The notes beneath the pieces are model-generated. The model did no database searches. It was not told the origin of the DNA and was given only the letters and a program-made list of their open reading frames with translations. This document shows positions 38,243 to 47,555 of a stretch of 64,000 bases of DNA, one piece after another; position 1 is the stretch's first letter; the number at the start of each line of letters is the position of its first letter. Location of the stretch: contig NZ_JAWDIE010000019.1 in NCBI RefSeq assembly GCF_037688875.1, forward strand, positions 1-64,000, written 5' to 3'. Origin of the DNA: Amphibiibacter pelophylacis (lineage in GTDB: Bacteria > Pseudomonadota > Gammaproteobacteria > Burkholderiales > Burkholderiaceae_C). The position numbers and the translations under genes are program-made.

Positions 38243-40603
38243 TCACAGCGGCAGCTCGTCGCTGCCCGGGCCGTCGGCCGCGCTGTCGCTGGCGTCCCAC
38301 AGGCGCAGCGGTTTTTGCATGGTGTCGGTGACGCGGCCTTTGCGGGCCCGCACGCCCGCGTGCTTTTGCAGGGCCAGCGGGCGGATCAGGTCTTCGCGCT
38401 CGCGTCCGCCGCGCAGCAGTCCGGCAATGCCCAGCACGCGCGCGAAGGGCGTGGCGGCGATCAGCGGATCGCCCTCGTCCACCGCCATCAGCGTCAGGCC
38501 CTTGCCGCCTTTGGGCTGGTGCTTGATCTCGGACAGCGCGTAAACCAGCAGGCGGCCGCTGCGCGACAGGCAGGCGACCCGGCTCTGGCCGGGGCGCAGG
38601 GCCTCGGGGCGCAGCAGGCTGGCGCCATCGTCCAGGGTCAGGAACTGCTTGCCCGCCTTCTGGCGCGACACCATGTCGGCGATGTCGGCCAGCAGGCCGT
38701 AGCCCGCGCTGCTGGCCAGCAGCAGACGCGTGTCGGCGCTGCCCGCCACATAGTGGCTGATGCGCGTGCCGCTGGCGATGTCAGCCAGCGCGGTGACGGG
38801 CTGGCCGTCGCCCCGCCCGCCCGGCAGCTGCGCCACGGGCACGCTGTAAACGCGGCCGTCGCTGCCCAGCGCCAGCAGGGTATCCACGCTGCGGCAGGCA
38901 AAAGTGCCATAGAGACTATCGCCCGGCTTGAAGGAAAGCCCTGACGGCTGCACCTCATGCCCCTTCAGGGCGCGCAGCCAGCCCTTGTCACTGACCACGA
39001 CCGTCACCGGCTCGTCGACCACGCGCACGTCCAGCACGGTACGTTTTTCGGCCTGGATCAGCGTGCGGCGCGCGTCGGCAAACTGCTTCGCGTCGGTTTT
39101 GATCTCGTGGATGAGCTGGCGGCGCAGCGCATCGTCACTGCCCAGCAGCGCCTCCAGCTGCTCTTTTTCGGCCTTGAGTTTGGCCATTTCCTGCTCGATT
39201 TTGATGAATTCCAGCCGCGCGAGCTGGCGCAGGCGGATCTCCAGAATATCGTCGGCCTGGCGCTCGGACAGCGCAAAACGCGCCATCAGCGCCGCCTTGG
39301 GCTCGTCCGATTCGCGGATGATGGCGATGACCTCGTCAATGTGCAGCAGCACCGTGTGCCGGCCTTCGAGGATATGCAGGCGCGCCTCGATCTGACCCAG
39401 GCGGTGGCGGCAGCGGCGGCGCATCACGGCCAGGCGCTCGTCCAGCCACTCGTGCAGCACGGTCAGCAGCGCCTTCTGGACGGGACGGCCATCGACGCCG
39501 ATCATGGTGAAGTTCAGCGCCACCGAGCCTTCCAGGCCGGTGTGCGCCAGCAGGATGCGGGCGAATTCGTCGGGGCTCTGGTTGCGCGAACGCGGCTCGA
39601 AAACCAGGCGCACCGGCGCATCTTTGCTGGATTCGTCGCGGACGTTCTCCAGCGCGCCCAGCACCACGGCCTTGATCTGCGTCTGCTCGCTGCTGAGCGT
39701 TTTCTTGCCCGCCTTGAGACGCGGGTTGGTCGCTTCCTCGATGTCCTGCAGCACGCGCTGGCTGCTGGTGCCCGGCGGCAGTTCGGTGACGACCAGCTGC
39801 CACTGGCCGCGCGCCAGCTCTTCCACCGTCCAGCGCGCGCGCACTTTCAGGCTGCCGCGCCCGCTGCGATACACCTCGGCGATGTCGGCCGCCGGGCTGA
39901 TGATCTGTCCGCCGCCGGGGAAATCCGGCCCGGGCAGCACGGCCATGACCTCGTCCAGAGAGGCCAGCCGGTTGCGCAGCAGCAGCACGCAGGCCTGGGC
40001 AACTTCGTCCAGATTGTGCGGCGCGATCTCGGTCGCCAGGCCCACCGCGATGCCGCTGGCGCCGTTGAGCAGCACAAAAGGCAGACGCGCAGGCAGGCAG
40101 GAAGGCTCTTCGGTCGAGCCGTCGTAGTTGGCGATGAAATCGACCGTGCCGTCGTCGATCTCGTCCAGCAGCAGCCGCGCGATGGGCGCCAGGCGCGCCT
40201 CGGTGTAGCGCATGGCGGCGGCGCCGTCGCCGTCGCGGCTGCCGAAATTGCCCTGGCCGTCGATCAGCGGGTAGCGCTGCGAGAAATCCTGCGCCATGCG
40301 CACCAGCGCATCGTAGGCCGCCTGATCGCCGTGCGGGTGGAAGCGGCCCAGCACGTCGCCGACCACGCGGGCGCTCTTGACCGGACGCGCGCCCTGGCTG
40401 CCGTTGCTGCCGCCAAAGCCCAGGCCCATGCGCTGCATGGCGTAAACGATGCGGCGCTGGACGGGTTTCTGTCCGTCGCGCAGGTCGGGCAGCGCCCGGC
40501 CCTTGACCACGGACAGGGCGTATTCCAGATAGGCCTGGCGGGCATAAAGGCCCAGGTTCTGGGCGTCATCGTCGAGCGTCGTTGAGGTCATGGAAGCAGT
40601 CAT
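38243..40603 (-). CDS. parC: DNA topoisomerase IV subunit A
   Basis: This 786-residue type IIA topoisomerase subunit decatenates replicated chromosomes. It has the catalytic Tyr133 in AAMRYTEARL, the long coiled coil with DILEIRLRQLARLE (about 450) and a C-terminal beta-pinwheel DNA-wrapping domain (about 520-760). In the quinolone-resistance region it has Gln94 where E. coli ParC has Ser80, and Asp98 for Glu84. The partner parE is not adjacent; upstream, 26 bp away, is a DMT permease. It could start at ATG 40603 or 40591; neither has a clear ribosome site. Confidence 0.95.
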   Translation of the reverse strand: MTASMTSTTLDDDAQNLGLYARQAYLEYALSVVKGRALPDLRDGQKPVQRRIVYAMQRMGLGFGGSNGSQGARPVKSARVVGDVLGRFHPHGDQAAYDALVRMAQDFSQRYPLIDGQGNFGSRDGDGAAAMRYTEARLAPIARLLLDEIDDGTVDFIANYDGSTEEPSCLPARLPFVLLNGASGIAVGLATEIAPHNLDEVAQACVLLLRNRLASLDEVMAVLPGPDFPGGGQIISPAADIAEVYRSGRGSLKVRARWTVEELARGQWQLVVTELPPGTSSQRVLQDIEEATNPRLKAGKKTLSSEQTQIKAVVLGALENVRDESSKDAPVRLVFEPRSRNQSPDEFARILLAHTGLEGSVALNFTMIGVDGRPVQKALLTVLHEWLDERLAVMRRRCRHRLGQIEARLHILEGRHTVLLHIDEVIAIIRESDEPKAALMARFALSERQADDILEIRLRQLARLEFIKIEQEMAKLKAEKEQLEALLGSDDALRRQLIHEIKTDAKQFADARRTLIQAEKRTVLDVRVVDEPVTVVVSDKGWLRALKGHEVQPSGLSFKPGDSLYGTFACRSVDTLLALGSDGRVYSVPVAQLPGGRGDGQPVTALADIASGTRISHYVAGSADTRLLLASSAGYGLLADIADMVSRQKAGKQFLTLDDGASLLRPEALRPGQSRVACLSRSGRLLVYALSEIKHQPKGGKGLTLMAVDEGDPLIAATPFARVLGIAGLLRGGREREDLIRPLALQKHAGVRARKGRVTDTMQKPLRLWDASDSAADGPGSDELPL

Positions 40604-40629
40604 CGGAACAGTCTGGGGTCAGCGGGCCG

Positions 40630-41565
40630 TCAGCGGCGCGACGACACAAACACCCCGCTGATGATCAGGGCGAAGGCCACGCCGTGATAAAGCTGCGGCG
40701 GCTCGCCCAGCAGCACGGTCGACATCAGCGCCGCGAACACCGGGGTGAAGTTGATGAAAAATCCGGAAATCGTCGCATTGGTTTTCTGCACGCCCAGCGA
40801 CCAGAAGCGGTATGACACCAGCGCCGGGCCCAGCGCCACATAAAACACCAGCGCCGCCACCAGCGGCGTCAGCACCAGGGCGGGCGGCACGGCGGGCAAC
40901 GTCCATTCGGCGGCCGCGAAAGCGCTGGACCACATCACCCCCAGCGCGATCTGCGCCAGCAGAAAGCCCGCCCAATCGGCGCGCACGGCGGCAGGCTCGC
41001 GGGTGCGCGACAGCAGCCAGTTGTAAAACGCCCAGACGATGGACGCCGCGATCATCAAAAGATCGCCCGGCACAAACTGGATGCCCGCCAGAGCGGCCCA
41101 TTCTCCCCGCGTCATGACCACGCCCACGCCGGTGATGGACAGCGCCACCCCGGCCAGGTCCAGTGGGCGGATGCGCGCGCCAAAAAACAGCCGTCCCACC
41201 AGCAGCATCCACAGCGGCGTGCTGGAACCCACCAGCGTCACGTTCAGCGCGCTGGACGTGTGCAGCGCCCAGTACTGCAGCGAGTTGTAAGCGCCTATGC
41301 CCAGCAGACCCAGCGCAGCGTAGCGCTTCCAGTGCCGCCACAGCGGGCTGCCGGGCTTGAGCACCCAGCCCGCGAGCGGCAGCAGCAGGATCAGCGCCAG
41401 GCTCCAGCGCATCCAGTTCAGCGTCAGCGGCGGGATGAACGCCGCCAGATAACGCCCGACGATGGCGTTGCTGGCCCACAGCGCGGTCGCCAGAAGCAGG
41501 CTGGCGGCGGCGGACACGGTCAGGGTGGGCGCAGCAGGCGCTGCAGAGGGTGGGGCGGGATTCAT
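40630..41565 (-). CDS. EamA/DMT-family permease
   Basis: This 311-residue protein has about ten membrane helices arranged as two EamA repeats (about 15-150 and 165-305), the drug/metabolite transporter layout of RhaT/YdcZ/RarD relatives. The segment YNSLQYWALHTSSALNVTLVGSSTPLWMLLVGRLFFG in the first repeat and FFINFTPVFAALMSTVLLGEPPQLYHGVAFALIISGV in the second are characteristic. Substrate is not predictable. Its 5' end is divergent from the ammonium transporter, with the sigma-54 promoter of that gene in the gap. Confidence 0.88.
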   Translation of the reverse strand: MNPAPPSAAPAAPTLTVSAAASLLLATALWASNAIVGRYLAAFIPPLTLNWMRWSLALILLLPLAGWVLKPGSPLWRHWKRYAALGLLGIGAYNSLQYWALHTSSALNVTLVGSSTPLWMLLVGRLFFGARIRPLDLAGVALSITGVGVVMTRGEWAALAGIQFVPGDLLMIAASIVWAFYNWLLSRTREPAAVRADWAGFLLAQIALGVMWSSAFAAAEWTLPAVPPALVLTPLVAALVFYVALGPALVSYRFWSLGVQKTNATISGFFINFTPVFAALMSTVLLGEPPQLYHGVAFALIISGVFVSSRR

Positions 41566-41643
41566 GGCGCTCAGAGTCTAGCAGTTTGCCCGCACCCCAC
41601 CCCGCCCCGGAACAGGGCACAAAGGCCCGCCGCTGCCCCGTGT

Positions 41644-41659
41644 CGGCACGCTTTTTGCA
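41644..41659 (+). promoter_or_regulatory. Sigma-54 (RpoN) promoter of amt
   Basis: The sequence CGGCACGCTTTTTGCA matches the -24/-12 consensus YTGGCACG-N4-TTGCW at nearly every position. GG at 41645-41646 and GC at 41657-41658 are separated by exactly 10 bases, as required. Transcription would begin near 41670, about 100 bases before the amt start. A sigma-54 promoter on an ammonium transporter gene fits nitrogen (NtrC) control. Confidence 0.8.
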
Positions 41660-41726
41660 CCACGGTGGCGCACGGCGGATGACACGGCGCGTGCAGGCCA
41701 GTGTCATCCGGGAAATGCGATGTTTT

Positions 41727-41741
41727 GGTGCGTAGCGCACC
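41727..41741. repeat. 15-bp palindrome in the amt leader
   Basis: GGTGCG-TAG-CGCACC is a perfect 6-3-6 inverted repeat 27 bp before the amt start, flanked by T runs. In RNA it would form a short hairpin. The same half-sites with a 3-bp spacer recur just upstream of livG (52297-52311). Confidence 0.6.
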
Positions 41742-41767
41742 GTTTTGGGTCAAACAAGGAGATGGGC

Positions 41768-42976
41768 ATGGGGATGGATGCACTGAAACAGAGCAACGAC
41801 ACCCTTTTTGTGCTGCTGGGCGCGATCATGGTGCTGGCCATGCACGCGGGCTTTGCCTTCCTGGAGCTGGGCACCGTGCGGCGCAAAAACCAGGTCAACG
41901 CGCTGGTCAAGATTCTGGTCGATTTCTCGGTGTCCACCGTGGTCTATTTCGCCGTGGGCTACGGCGTGGCCTACGGCACGCACTTTTTCGTCAGCGCGCA
42001 GGTGCTGGCCGAAAAGAACGGCTACGACCTGGTCAAGTTCTTCTTCCTGCTGACGTTTGCGGCGGCCATCCCGGCCATCATCTCGGGCGGCATCGCCGAA
42101 CGTGCGCGCTTCTGGCCGCAACTGATCGCTACGGCGGTCATCGTCGGCTTCGTCTACCCGGTGTTTGAAGGCATCGCCTGGAACCGGCACTTTGGCGTGC
42201 AGGCCTGGCTGGAAGCCACCACGGGCGCAGCCTTTCACGATTTTGCGGGCAGCATCGTCGTCCACGCCGTCGGCGGCTGGATCGCCCTGCCCGCCGTCAT
42301 CCTGCTGGGCGCACGCAGCAACCGCTACCGCAAGGACGGCGTGGTGTCGGCGCACCCGCCTTCCAGCATCCCCTTCCTGGCGCTGGGCGCCTGGATCCTG
42401 ACGGTGGGCTGGTTTGGCTTCAACGTGATGTCGGCGCAGACGATCAGCGGCATTTCGGGCCTGGTCGCCGTCAATTCGCTGATGGCCATGGTCGGCGGCA
42501 CGCTGGCCGCGCTGGTGCTGGGCCGCAACGACCCGGGCTTTGTGCACAACGGCCCGCTGGCCGGGCTGGTGGCGGTGTGCGCGGGCTCGGACCTCATGCA
42601 CCCGCTGGGCGCGCTCGTGGTCGGCGTGGTCGCCGGAGCGCTCTTCGTCATCATGTTCACCCACACGCAGAACCGCTGGAAGCTGGACGACGTCCTGGGC
42701 GTGTGGCCCCTGCACGGCCTGTGCGGCACCTGGGGCGGTCTGGCCGCCGGCATTTTCGGCCAGACGGCCCTCGGGGGTCTGGGCGGCGTCAGTTTCATGG
42801 CGCAGCTGGCGGGCACCGTGATGGGCGTGGCCTGGGCCCTGCTGGGCGGCTGGATCGTCTACGGCGTGCTGAAAAAGACGGTCGGCATCCGCCTGAGCCA
42901 GGAGGAAGAGTTCAACGGCGCCGATCTGTCCATCCACAAAATCACTGCCACCCCCGAGCGCGAAACCAACTGGTGA
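41768..42976 (+). CDS. amtB: Ammonium transporter (Amt family)
   Basis: This 402-residue inner-membrane channel has eleven predicted helices. The pore twin histidines are His166 (SIVVHAVGG) and His316 (WPLHGLCG). Family signatures include DFAGSIVVH and the segment GGIAERARFWPQ. Of three closely spaced in-frame ATGs (41762, 41768, 41774), 41768 is chosen because AAGGAG ends 6 bases before it. There is no signal peptide and no glnK partner gene alongside, unlike the usual glnK-amtB pair. A sigma-54 promoter lies about 110 bp upstream. Highly conserved family; confident. Confidence 0.94.
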   Translation: MGMDALKQSNDTLFVLLGAIMVLAMHAGFAFLELGTVRRKNQVNALVKILVDFSVSTVVYFAVGYGVAYGTHFFVSAQVLAEKNGYDLVKFFFLLTFAAAIPAIISGGIAERARFWPQLIATAVIVGFVYPVFEGIAWNRHFGVQAWLEATTGAAFHDFAGSIVVHAVGGWIALPAVILLGARSNRYRKDGVVSAHPPSSIPFLALGAWILTVGWFGFNVMSAQTISGISGLVAVNSLMAMVGGTLAALVLGRNDPGFVHNGPLAGLVAVCAGSDLMHPLGALVVGVVAGALFVIMFTHTQNRWKLDDVLGVWPLHGLCGTWGGLAAGIFGQTALGGLGGVSFMAQLAGTVMGVAWALLGGWIVYGVLKKTVGIRLSQEEEFNGADLSIHKITATPERETNW

Positions 42977-43004
42977 GGCCACGCAAAAAATTCGCAAAAA
43001 CCGC

Positions 43005-43033
43005 TTGACAGCCGTTCATACAGCGTTCATAAT
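43005..43033 (+). promoter_or_regulatory. Sigma-70 promoter of initiator tRNA
   Basis: A perfect -35 TTGACA (43005-43010), a 17-bp spacer and -10 CATAAT (43028-43033) lie 13 bp before the tRNA. It is among the best sigma-70 matches I noticed in the window, as expected for a stable RNA gene. Confidence 0.85.
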
Positions 43034-43045
43034 TCATTCTTCTGT

Positions 43046-43122
<77 letters not shown>

Positions 43123-43149
43123 AAATTCTGGCTTGTTGATTAAGCACTT

Positions 43150-43178
43150 AAAGGCTCACAGCGATGTGGGCCTTTTTT
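43150..43178 (+). terminator. Intrinsic terminator of initiator tRNA
   Basis: A stem of ten pairs, AAGGCTCACA with TGTGGGCCTT around a GCGA loop (one G:T pair), is followed by a run of T. It begins 28 bases after the tRNA end. Confidence 0.85.
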
Positions 43179-43279
43179 GTTTTTAGGGCGGGTGTGTTGC
43201 TCTGTCACTTCTGGCACGTCACACACAAAAAAGCCCACGACCTTTCAGCCGCAGGCTTTTGCATGAAATCGCTGACAGG

Positions 43280-43795
43280 TCAGAACGGAATATCGTCGTC
43301 CTCATAGCTGCTGTAAGACGCTGGGGCCGGAGCGGGGGCGGCGCTGGCAGGCGTCTGCTGGCGGGGCGCCTGGCGCGGTGCCGGAGCGGGGCTGCCGTAA
43401 TCGGCGTCAGACGGGGCGCTGCGCTGGCCACCACCACCCATACTGCCCGAACCGCCGTCCTCGCGACCGCCCAACATCTGCATCTGGTCGGCGATGATCT
43501 CGGTGGTGTAGGTGTCGCGGCCTTCCTTGTCCTGCCACTTGCGCGTCTTCAGGCGCCCTTCGATATACACCGGGCGCCCTTTCTTCAGATACTGCCCAGC
43601 GATCTCGGCCAGCTTGTCATACATGACGACGCGGTGCCACTCGGTTTCTTCCTGGCGCTCGCCGCTGTCGCGGCTCTTCCACTGGCGGCTGGTGGCCAGG
43701 GTGATGTTGCACACCATGGCGCCGCTGGGGGTGGATCGGGTTTCAGGGTCTCGGCCCAGGTTGCCGATCAGGATGACTTTGTTGATGGATGCCAT
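43280..43795 (-). CDS. ssb: Single-stranded DNA-binding protein
   Basis: This 171-residue protein has an N-terminal OB fold (MASINKVILIGNLGRDPETR, then LATSRQWKSRDSGERQEETEWHRVV) and a Gly/Pro/Ala/Gln-rich disordered linker (about 115-160). It ends in the acidic tail DDDIPF, which docks RecQ, the chi subunit and other repair proteins. The ATG at 43795 is selected because AAGGAG lies 6 bases upstream; an upstream in-frame start adds an unconserved leader. It is divergent from recQ, whose product binds this tail, and holC (chi) is also in the window. Confidence 0.96.
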   Translation of the reverse strand: MASINKVILIGNLGRDPETRSTPSGAMVCNITLATSRQWKSRDSGERQEETEWHRVVMYDKLAEIAGQYLKKGRPVYIEGRLKTRKWQDKEGRDTYTTEIIADQMQMLGGREDGGSGSMGGGGQRSAPSDADYGSPAPAPRQAPRQQTPASAAPAPAPASYSSYEDDDIPF

Positions 43796-43915
43796 GGGGC
43801 ACTCCTTGCACGGGTTCGAAAAAAGGGGGTTCACCGCAGTGAATGACTCTGATTATGCCCGCAATCGCCCGCCCGGCCGATCGCCCTAGCGGGGGGTGCC
43901 GCTACAATCTGGCGG

Positions 43916-45826
43916 ATGTCCGCGCCCTTTGCTCCACCCCTGAACGCCCCCGGCCCCGAGGCCCAGCTGCAGGTGCTGCGAGAGGTCTTCGGCTACCGGG
44001 AATTCCGCCTGCAGCAGGGCGACGTCATCGCCCACGCCAGCGGGGGCGGCAGCGCCCTGGTGCTGATGCCCACGGGCGGCGGCAAGAGCCTGTGCTATCA
44101 GGTCCCGGCCATTGCCCGCCACCGCGCGGGCCTGGGTGTGACGCTGGTCGTCAGCCCGCTGATTGCCCTGATGCACGACCAGGTCGAAGCCCTGCGCGAA
44201 GCTGGGGTGGCCGCCGCCGGGCTGACCTCGGCGCTGGATGGCGACGCCGCGCGCCAGATCGAGCGCGACTGGGTCAGCGGCCGGCTCACCCTGCTCTACG
44301 CCGCGCCCGAGCGCGTCACCCAGCCGCGCTTCCTGGCCATGCTGGACGCGCTGCAGGGGCGCGGTCAGCTCAGCCTGATCGCCATCGACGAAGCGCACTG
44401 CGTCAGCCAGTGGGGCCACGATTTCCGCGAGCACTATCTGCAGCTCTCCCTGCTGCACGAGCGCTACCCGGCCGTGCCGCGCCTGGCGCTGACCGCCACC
44501 GCCGACCAGCACACGCGGCAGGACATCGTCCAGCGCCTGGATCTGCAGGATGCGCGCCTGTTCATCAGCAGTTTCGACCGCCCCAACATCTTCTATACCG
44601 TGGTGGACAAGGACAAGCCGCGCCAGCAGCTGCTCGATTTCCTGCGCAGCCAGCCCATCGGTGACAGCGGCATCGTCTACTGCCAGAGCCGAAAAAGCGT
44701 CGAACAGGTCGCCGCCTTCCTGGTCCAGGAGGGCTTTGACGCCCTGCCCTACCACGCCGGCCTGGACGCGGCCGTGCGCCAGACGCACCAGAACCGCTTC
44801 CTGCGCGAGGACGCGGTCATCATGGTGGCCACCATTGCCTTCGGCATGGGCATCGATAAGCCCGACGTGCGCTTTGTCGCGCACCTTGATCTGCCGCGCA
44901 GCATCGAGAGCTATTACCAGGAAACCGGCCGCGCCGGACGCGATGGCGCCCCCGCGCGCGCCTGGATGTGCGTGGGCGCAGGCGACGTGATGCAGCAGCG
45001 CCGCATGATCGAAGCCAGCCCCGCCGACGACACCTTCAAGCGCCTGCAGGGCCGCAAGCTGGACGCGCTGCTGGCGCTGACCGAGGCGCACGACTGCCGC
45101 CGCGTCCACCTGCTGGACTATTTCGGCGAAGCCTCCAGGCCGTGCGGCCACTGCGACAACTGCGTCAGCCCGCCCCAGACCTGGGACGCCACGCGGGCCA
45201 CCCAGCAGGCGCTGAGCACCGTCTACCGCCTGGCGCGCCACGGCGAGAACGGCTTTGCGCCGACCGCCTTCGGCGCCACCCACCTGATCGACGTGCTGCA
45301 GGGCAAAGCCAGTGAAAAGGTACGCGAATACGGCCACGAGCGCCTGAGCACCTTTGGCATCGGCAAGGACATCGACGCGATGCAGTGGCGCCAGGTGGTG
45401 CGCCACGCGCTGGCCCGCCACCTGCTGCGCGCCGAAGGCGACTGGGGCGCGCTGGCGCTGGACGACGGCGCCCGCCCCGTGCTGCGCGGCGAGCAGGCCG
45501 TTCACCTGCGCGTCCTGGAGCCGCGCCGCGCCGTGCGCAGTCCCACCTTCAAACAGGAGCGCAGCCGCCGCGCCAGCACCCTGGACACCAGCGACTGGTC
45601 CAGCGGCGACATCGCCCGCTGGGACGCCCTGCGCGCCTGGCGCTCCGAGGTCGCCCGCCAGCACGATGTGCCGGTTTACGTCATTTTCAACAACGCCAGC
45701 CTGGCCGACATGGCCCAGCGCAACCCGTCCAGCCTGGACGAACTCGCCGACGTCCAGGGCGTGGGCGCCAAAAAACTGCAGGCTTACGGCGAAGAGTTGA
45801 TCACGCTGCTGGGTCGGGTGCGCTGA
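43916..45826 (+). CDS. recQ: ATP-dependent DNA helicase RecQ
   Basis: This 636-residue 3'-5' helicase has motif 0 FGYREFRLQQ, Walker A MPTGGGKSLCYQ, the DEAH box with the aromatic loop IDEAHCVSQWGHDFR, motif VI QETGRAGRDG, the zinc-binding Cys set ending CGHCDNC (about 400), a winged-helix region and a C-terminal HRDC domain (about 565-636). It acts in recombination and fork repair together with SSB, encoded divergently 120 bp away. Its 3' end overlaps the convergent nsrR gene by 26 bp. Confidence 0.96.
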   Translation: MSAPFAPPLNAPGPEAQLQVLREVFGYREFRLQQGDVIAHASGGGSALVLMPTGGGKSLCYQVPAIARHRAGLGVTLVVSPLIALMHDQVEALREAGVAAAGLTSALDGDAARQIERDWVSGRLTLLYAAPERVTQPRFLAMLDALQGRGQLSLIAIDEAHCVSQWGHDFREHYLQLSLLHERYPAVPRLALTATADQHTRQDIVQRLDLQDARLFISSFDRPNIFYTVVDKDKPRQQLLDFLRSQPIGDSGIVYCQSRKSVEQVAAFLVQEGFDALPYHAGLDAAVRQTHQNRFLREDAVIMVATIAFGMGIDKPDVRFVAHLDLPRSIESYYQETGRAGRDGAPARAWMCVGAGDVMQQRRMIEASPADDTFKRLQGRKLDALLALTEAHDCRRVHLLDYFGEASRPCGHCDNCVSPPQTWDATRATQQALSTVYRLARHGENGFAPTAFGATHLIDVLQGKASEKVREYGHERLSTFGIGKDIDAMQWRQVVRHALARHLLRAEGDWGALALDDGARPVLRGEQAVHLRVLEPRRAVRSPTFKQERSRRASTLDTSDWSSGDIARWDALRAWRSEVARQHDVPVYVIFNNASLADMAQRNPSSLDELADVQGVGAKKLQAYGEELITLLGRVR

Positions 45827-46265
45827 CAGCGCTGTCCTGCCGGTGCAAACGCACAATCACCTCGCGGGTGGGCGGCGTCACCGCGTCGGCCAGGGTGTGT
45901 TCGTCCAGTCGGGCATAGAAGGCGGCTTCGGCGTCACCCAGCAGGCTTTTCAGGCCGCAGCGACCGCGCAGCGCGCAAGGCGGGCTGGCGCAGTCGATCA
46001 GGCCATTGCCGCGCTCCAGCGTGCGCACCAGGTGCCCCAGGCGCGACTGCGCCATGTCGGGCGCCAGGCGCACGCCGCCGCCTTTGCCGCGCACGCTGTT
46101 CAGCCAGCCCTGCTGGCCCATGAACTGCACGACCTTGCTCAGGTGGTTGTGCGCCACGCCCAGGCGCTGCGCGATCTGGGCGATGGTCACGGCGTCGTCA
46201 GGCGGTACGCCGCCCAGGTACATCAGCACCCGCAGACCCAGATCGGTGAACAGTGTCAGCTGCAT
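45801..46265 (-). CDS. nsrR: Nitric-oxide-sensing Rrf2 repressor NsrR
   Basis: This 154-residue Rrf2-family regulator opens MQLTLFTDLGLRVLMYL, characteristic of NsrR, with a winged helix containing the VRGKGGGVRLA wing. The iron-sulfur ligands are Cys92, Cys97 and Cys103 (C-x4-C-x5-C). NO nitrosylates the cluster and relieves repression. The ATG at 46265 is chosen because GGGAG precedes it. It lies 55 bp downstream of hmp on the same strand, so repressor and target enzyme are probably co-transcribed under the NsrR operator at 47556. Confidence 0.92.
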   Translation of the reverse strand: MQLTLFTDLGLRVLMYLGGVPPDDAVTIAQIAQRLGVAHNHLSKVVQFMGQQGWLNSVRGKGGGVRLAPDMAQSRLGHLVRTLERGNGLIDCASPPCALRGRCGLKSLLGDAEAAFYARLDEHTLADAVTPPTREVIVRLHRQDSAVSAPDPAA

Positions 46266-46320
46266 GAAACGCTCCCGCACGGCCCAGAAACAGGCCGATG
46301 CGCATTGTCTCCGCTGGCGC

Positions 46321-47532
46321 TTACTCTTTCACGCCGCCCGTACCAAAAGCCTCAACGTGGATGCGCTCCGGCGCGTAGCCCAGCGCACGCAGCGCCTGGA
46401 TCTGCGTCAGCATGAAGCCCTGCGGGCCGCAGACATAGGCGTCGGCATCAGCGGGCAGCAGCCCCTGCGCGTGCAGGGCAGCCAGGTCCAGACGGCCGAC
46501 CGCCTCGCACGATCCGGCGGGCGAGCCCTGACCGTCCTCGTGCACGATCCAGGCGCTGCTGCGGGGCATGTCTGCCAGCAGTTCGCGCACGCGCGGGCCG
46601 AAAACCTGCACGGCAGCGCTGCGGGCGGCATGAAGGAAGCGCACCGGGCGCTGCGGCGCGGTGGCACGCAGATGCTCCAGCATCGCCAGCATGGGCGTGA
46701 TGCCGATGCCGCCGCTGATCAGCAGCACGGGCGTGTCGCGGTCTTCATGCAGGAAGAAATCGCCCTGGGGCGGTGAAACCTCCAGCACATCACCCGCCTG
46801 GAAGTGGTCATGCAGGTGATTGGACACCATGCCCGGCACATCGCCCGGCCGGGCTTCGCGCGTCACCGAAATGCGCAGGTAGCCCTTGCCCGGCGCGTCC
46901 GACAGGGTGTACTGGCGCGGCTGGCGGTAGCCCAGTTCAGGGACGATCACGCGCAGCGTCAGGAACTGGCCGGGGCGCCACAGGGGCAGCGGACCGCCAT
47001 CGGCCGGGCACAGGTAGAAGGACGAAACCTCGGCGCTCTCCGCCTCGCGGCGCTCGATGCGGAAGCTGCGCCAGCCCGTCCAGCCGCCCTCAATGGCCGC
47101 TGACTGGTTGTACAGCTTCTGCTCCATGCCAATCAGGATGTCGGCCAACTGGCCGTAGGCCGCCGCCCACGCCTGGACCAGCTCGGGTGTCGCGGCGTCG
47201 CCCAGCACTTCGCCCAGGCTGGCCAGCAGGTGGCGCCCGACGATGGCGTAATGCTCCTGGCGGATGTTCAGGCTGACGTGGCGCGCGGCAATGCGCTCCA
47301 GCACCGGCATCAGCACGCCGGGGTTGTCGATGTGCAGGGCGTAGGCCGCGACGGCGGCGGCCAGCGCCTGCTGCTGATCGCCCTTGCGCTGGTGACCCTG
47401 GTTGAAGTGTTCGCGCAGCTCGGGGTTGTGCGAGAGCATGCGCGCGTAAAAGTGGCTGGTCAGCGCCTCGCCGTGCTGCTGAAGGACGGGCGCGGTGCCG
47501 CGAACGAGGTCACGTGTGGTCTGGTCGAGCAT
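46321..47532 (-). CDS. hmp: Flavohaemoglobin (nitric oxide dioxygenase)
   Basis: This 403-residue enzyme converts NO plus O2 to nitrate with NAD(P)H. It has an N-terminal globin domain (1-140) with proximal haem ligand His85 in RHVSLNIRQEHYAIVG, an FAD domain with RQYTLSD (about 205), and an NAD domain with GGIGITPMLAM and CGPQGFM. All catalytic elements are present. It starts 24 bp after a near-perfect NsrR operator and precedes nsrR. This is the classic NsrR-controlled NO detoxification unit. Confidence 0.96.
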   Translation of the reverse strand: MLDQTTRDLVRGTAPVLQQHGEALTSHFYARMLSHNPELREHFNQGHQRKGDQQQALAAAVAAYALHIDNPGVLMPVLERIAARHVSLNIRQEHYAIVGRHLLASLGEVLGDAATPELVQAWAAAYGQLADILIGMEQKLYNQSAAIEGGWTGWRSFRIERREAESAEVSSFYLCPADGGPLPLWRPGQFLTLRVIVPELGYRQPRQYTLSDAPGKGYLRISVTREARPGDVPGMVSNHLHDHFQAGDVLEVSPPQGDFFLHEDRDTPVLLISGGIGITPMLAMLEHLRATAPQRPVRFLHAARSAAVQVFGPRVRELLADMPRSSAWIVHEDGQGSPAGSCEAVGRLDLAALHAQGLLPADADAYVCGPQGFMLTQIQALRALGYAPERIHVEAFGTGGVKE

Positions 47533-47555
47533 GAGAGCTTTCAGTGAGTGGTTAA

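Noticed and set aside
41656..41672. NtrC-like dyad TGCACC...GGTGGCGCA near amt
   Set aside because: It overlaps the -12 element, which is not where an activator site acts, and the right half-site is poor.
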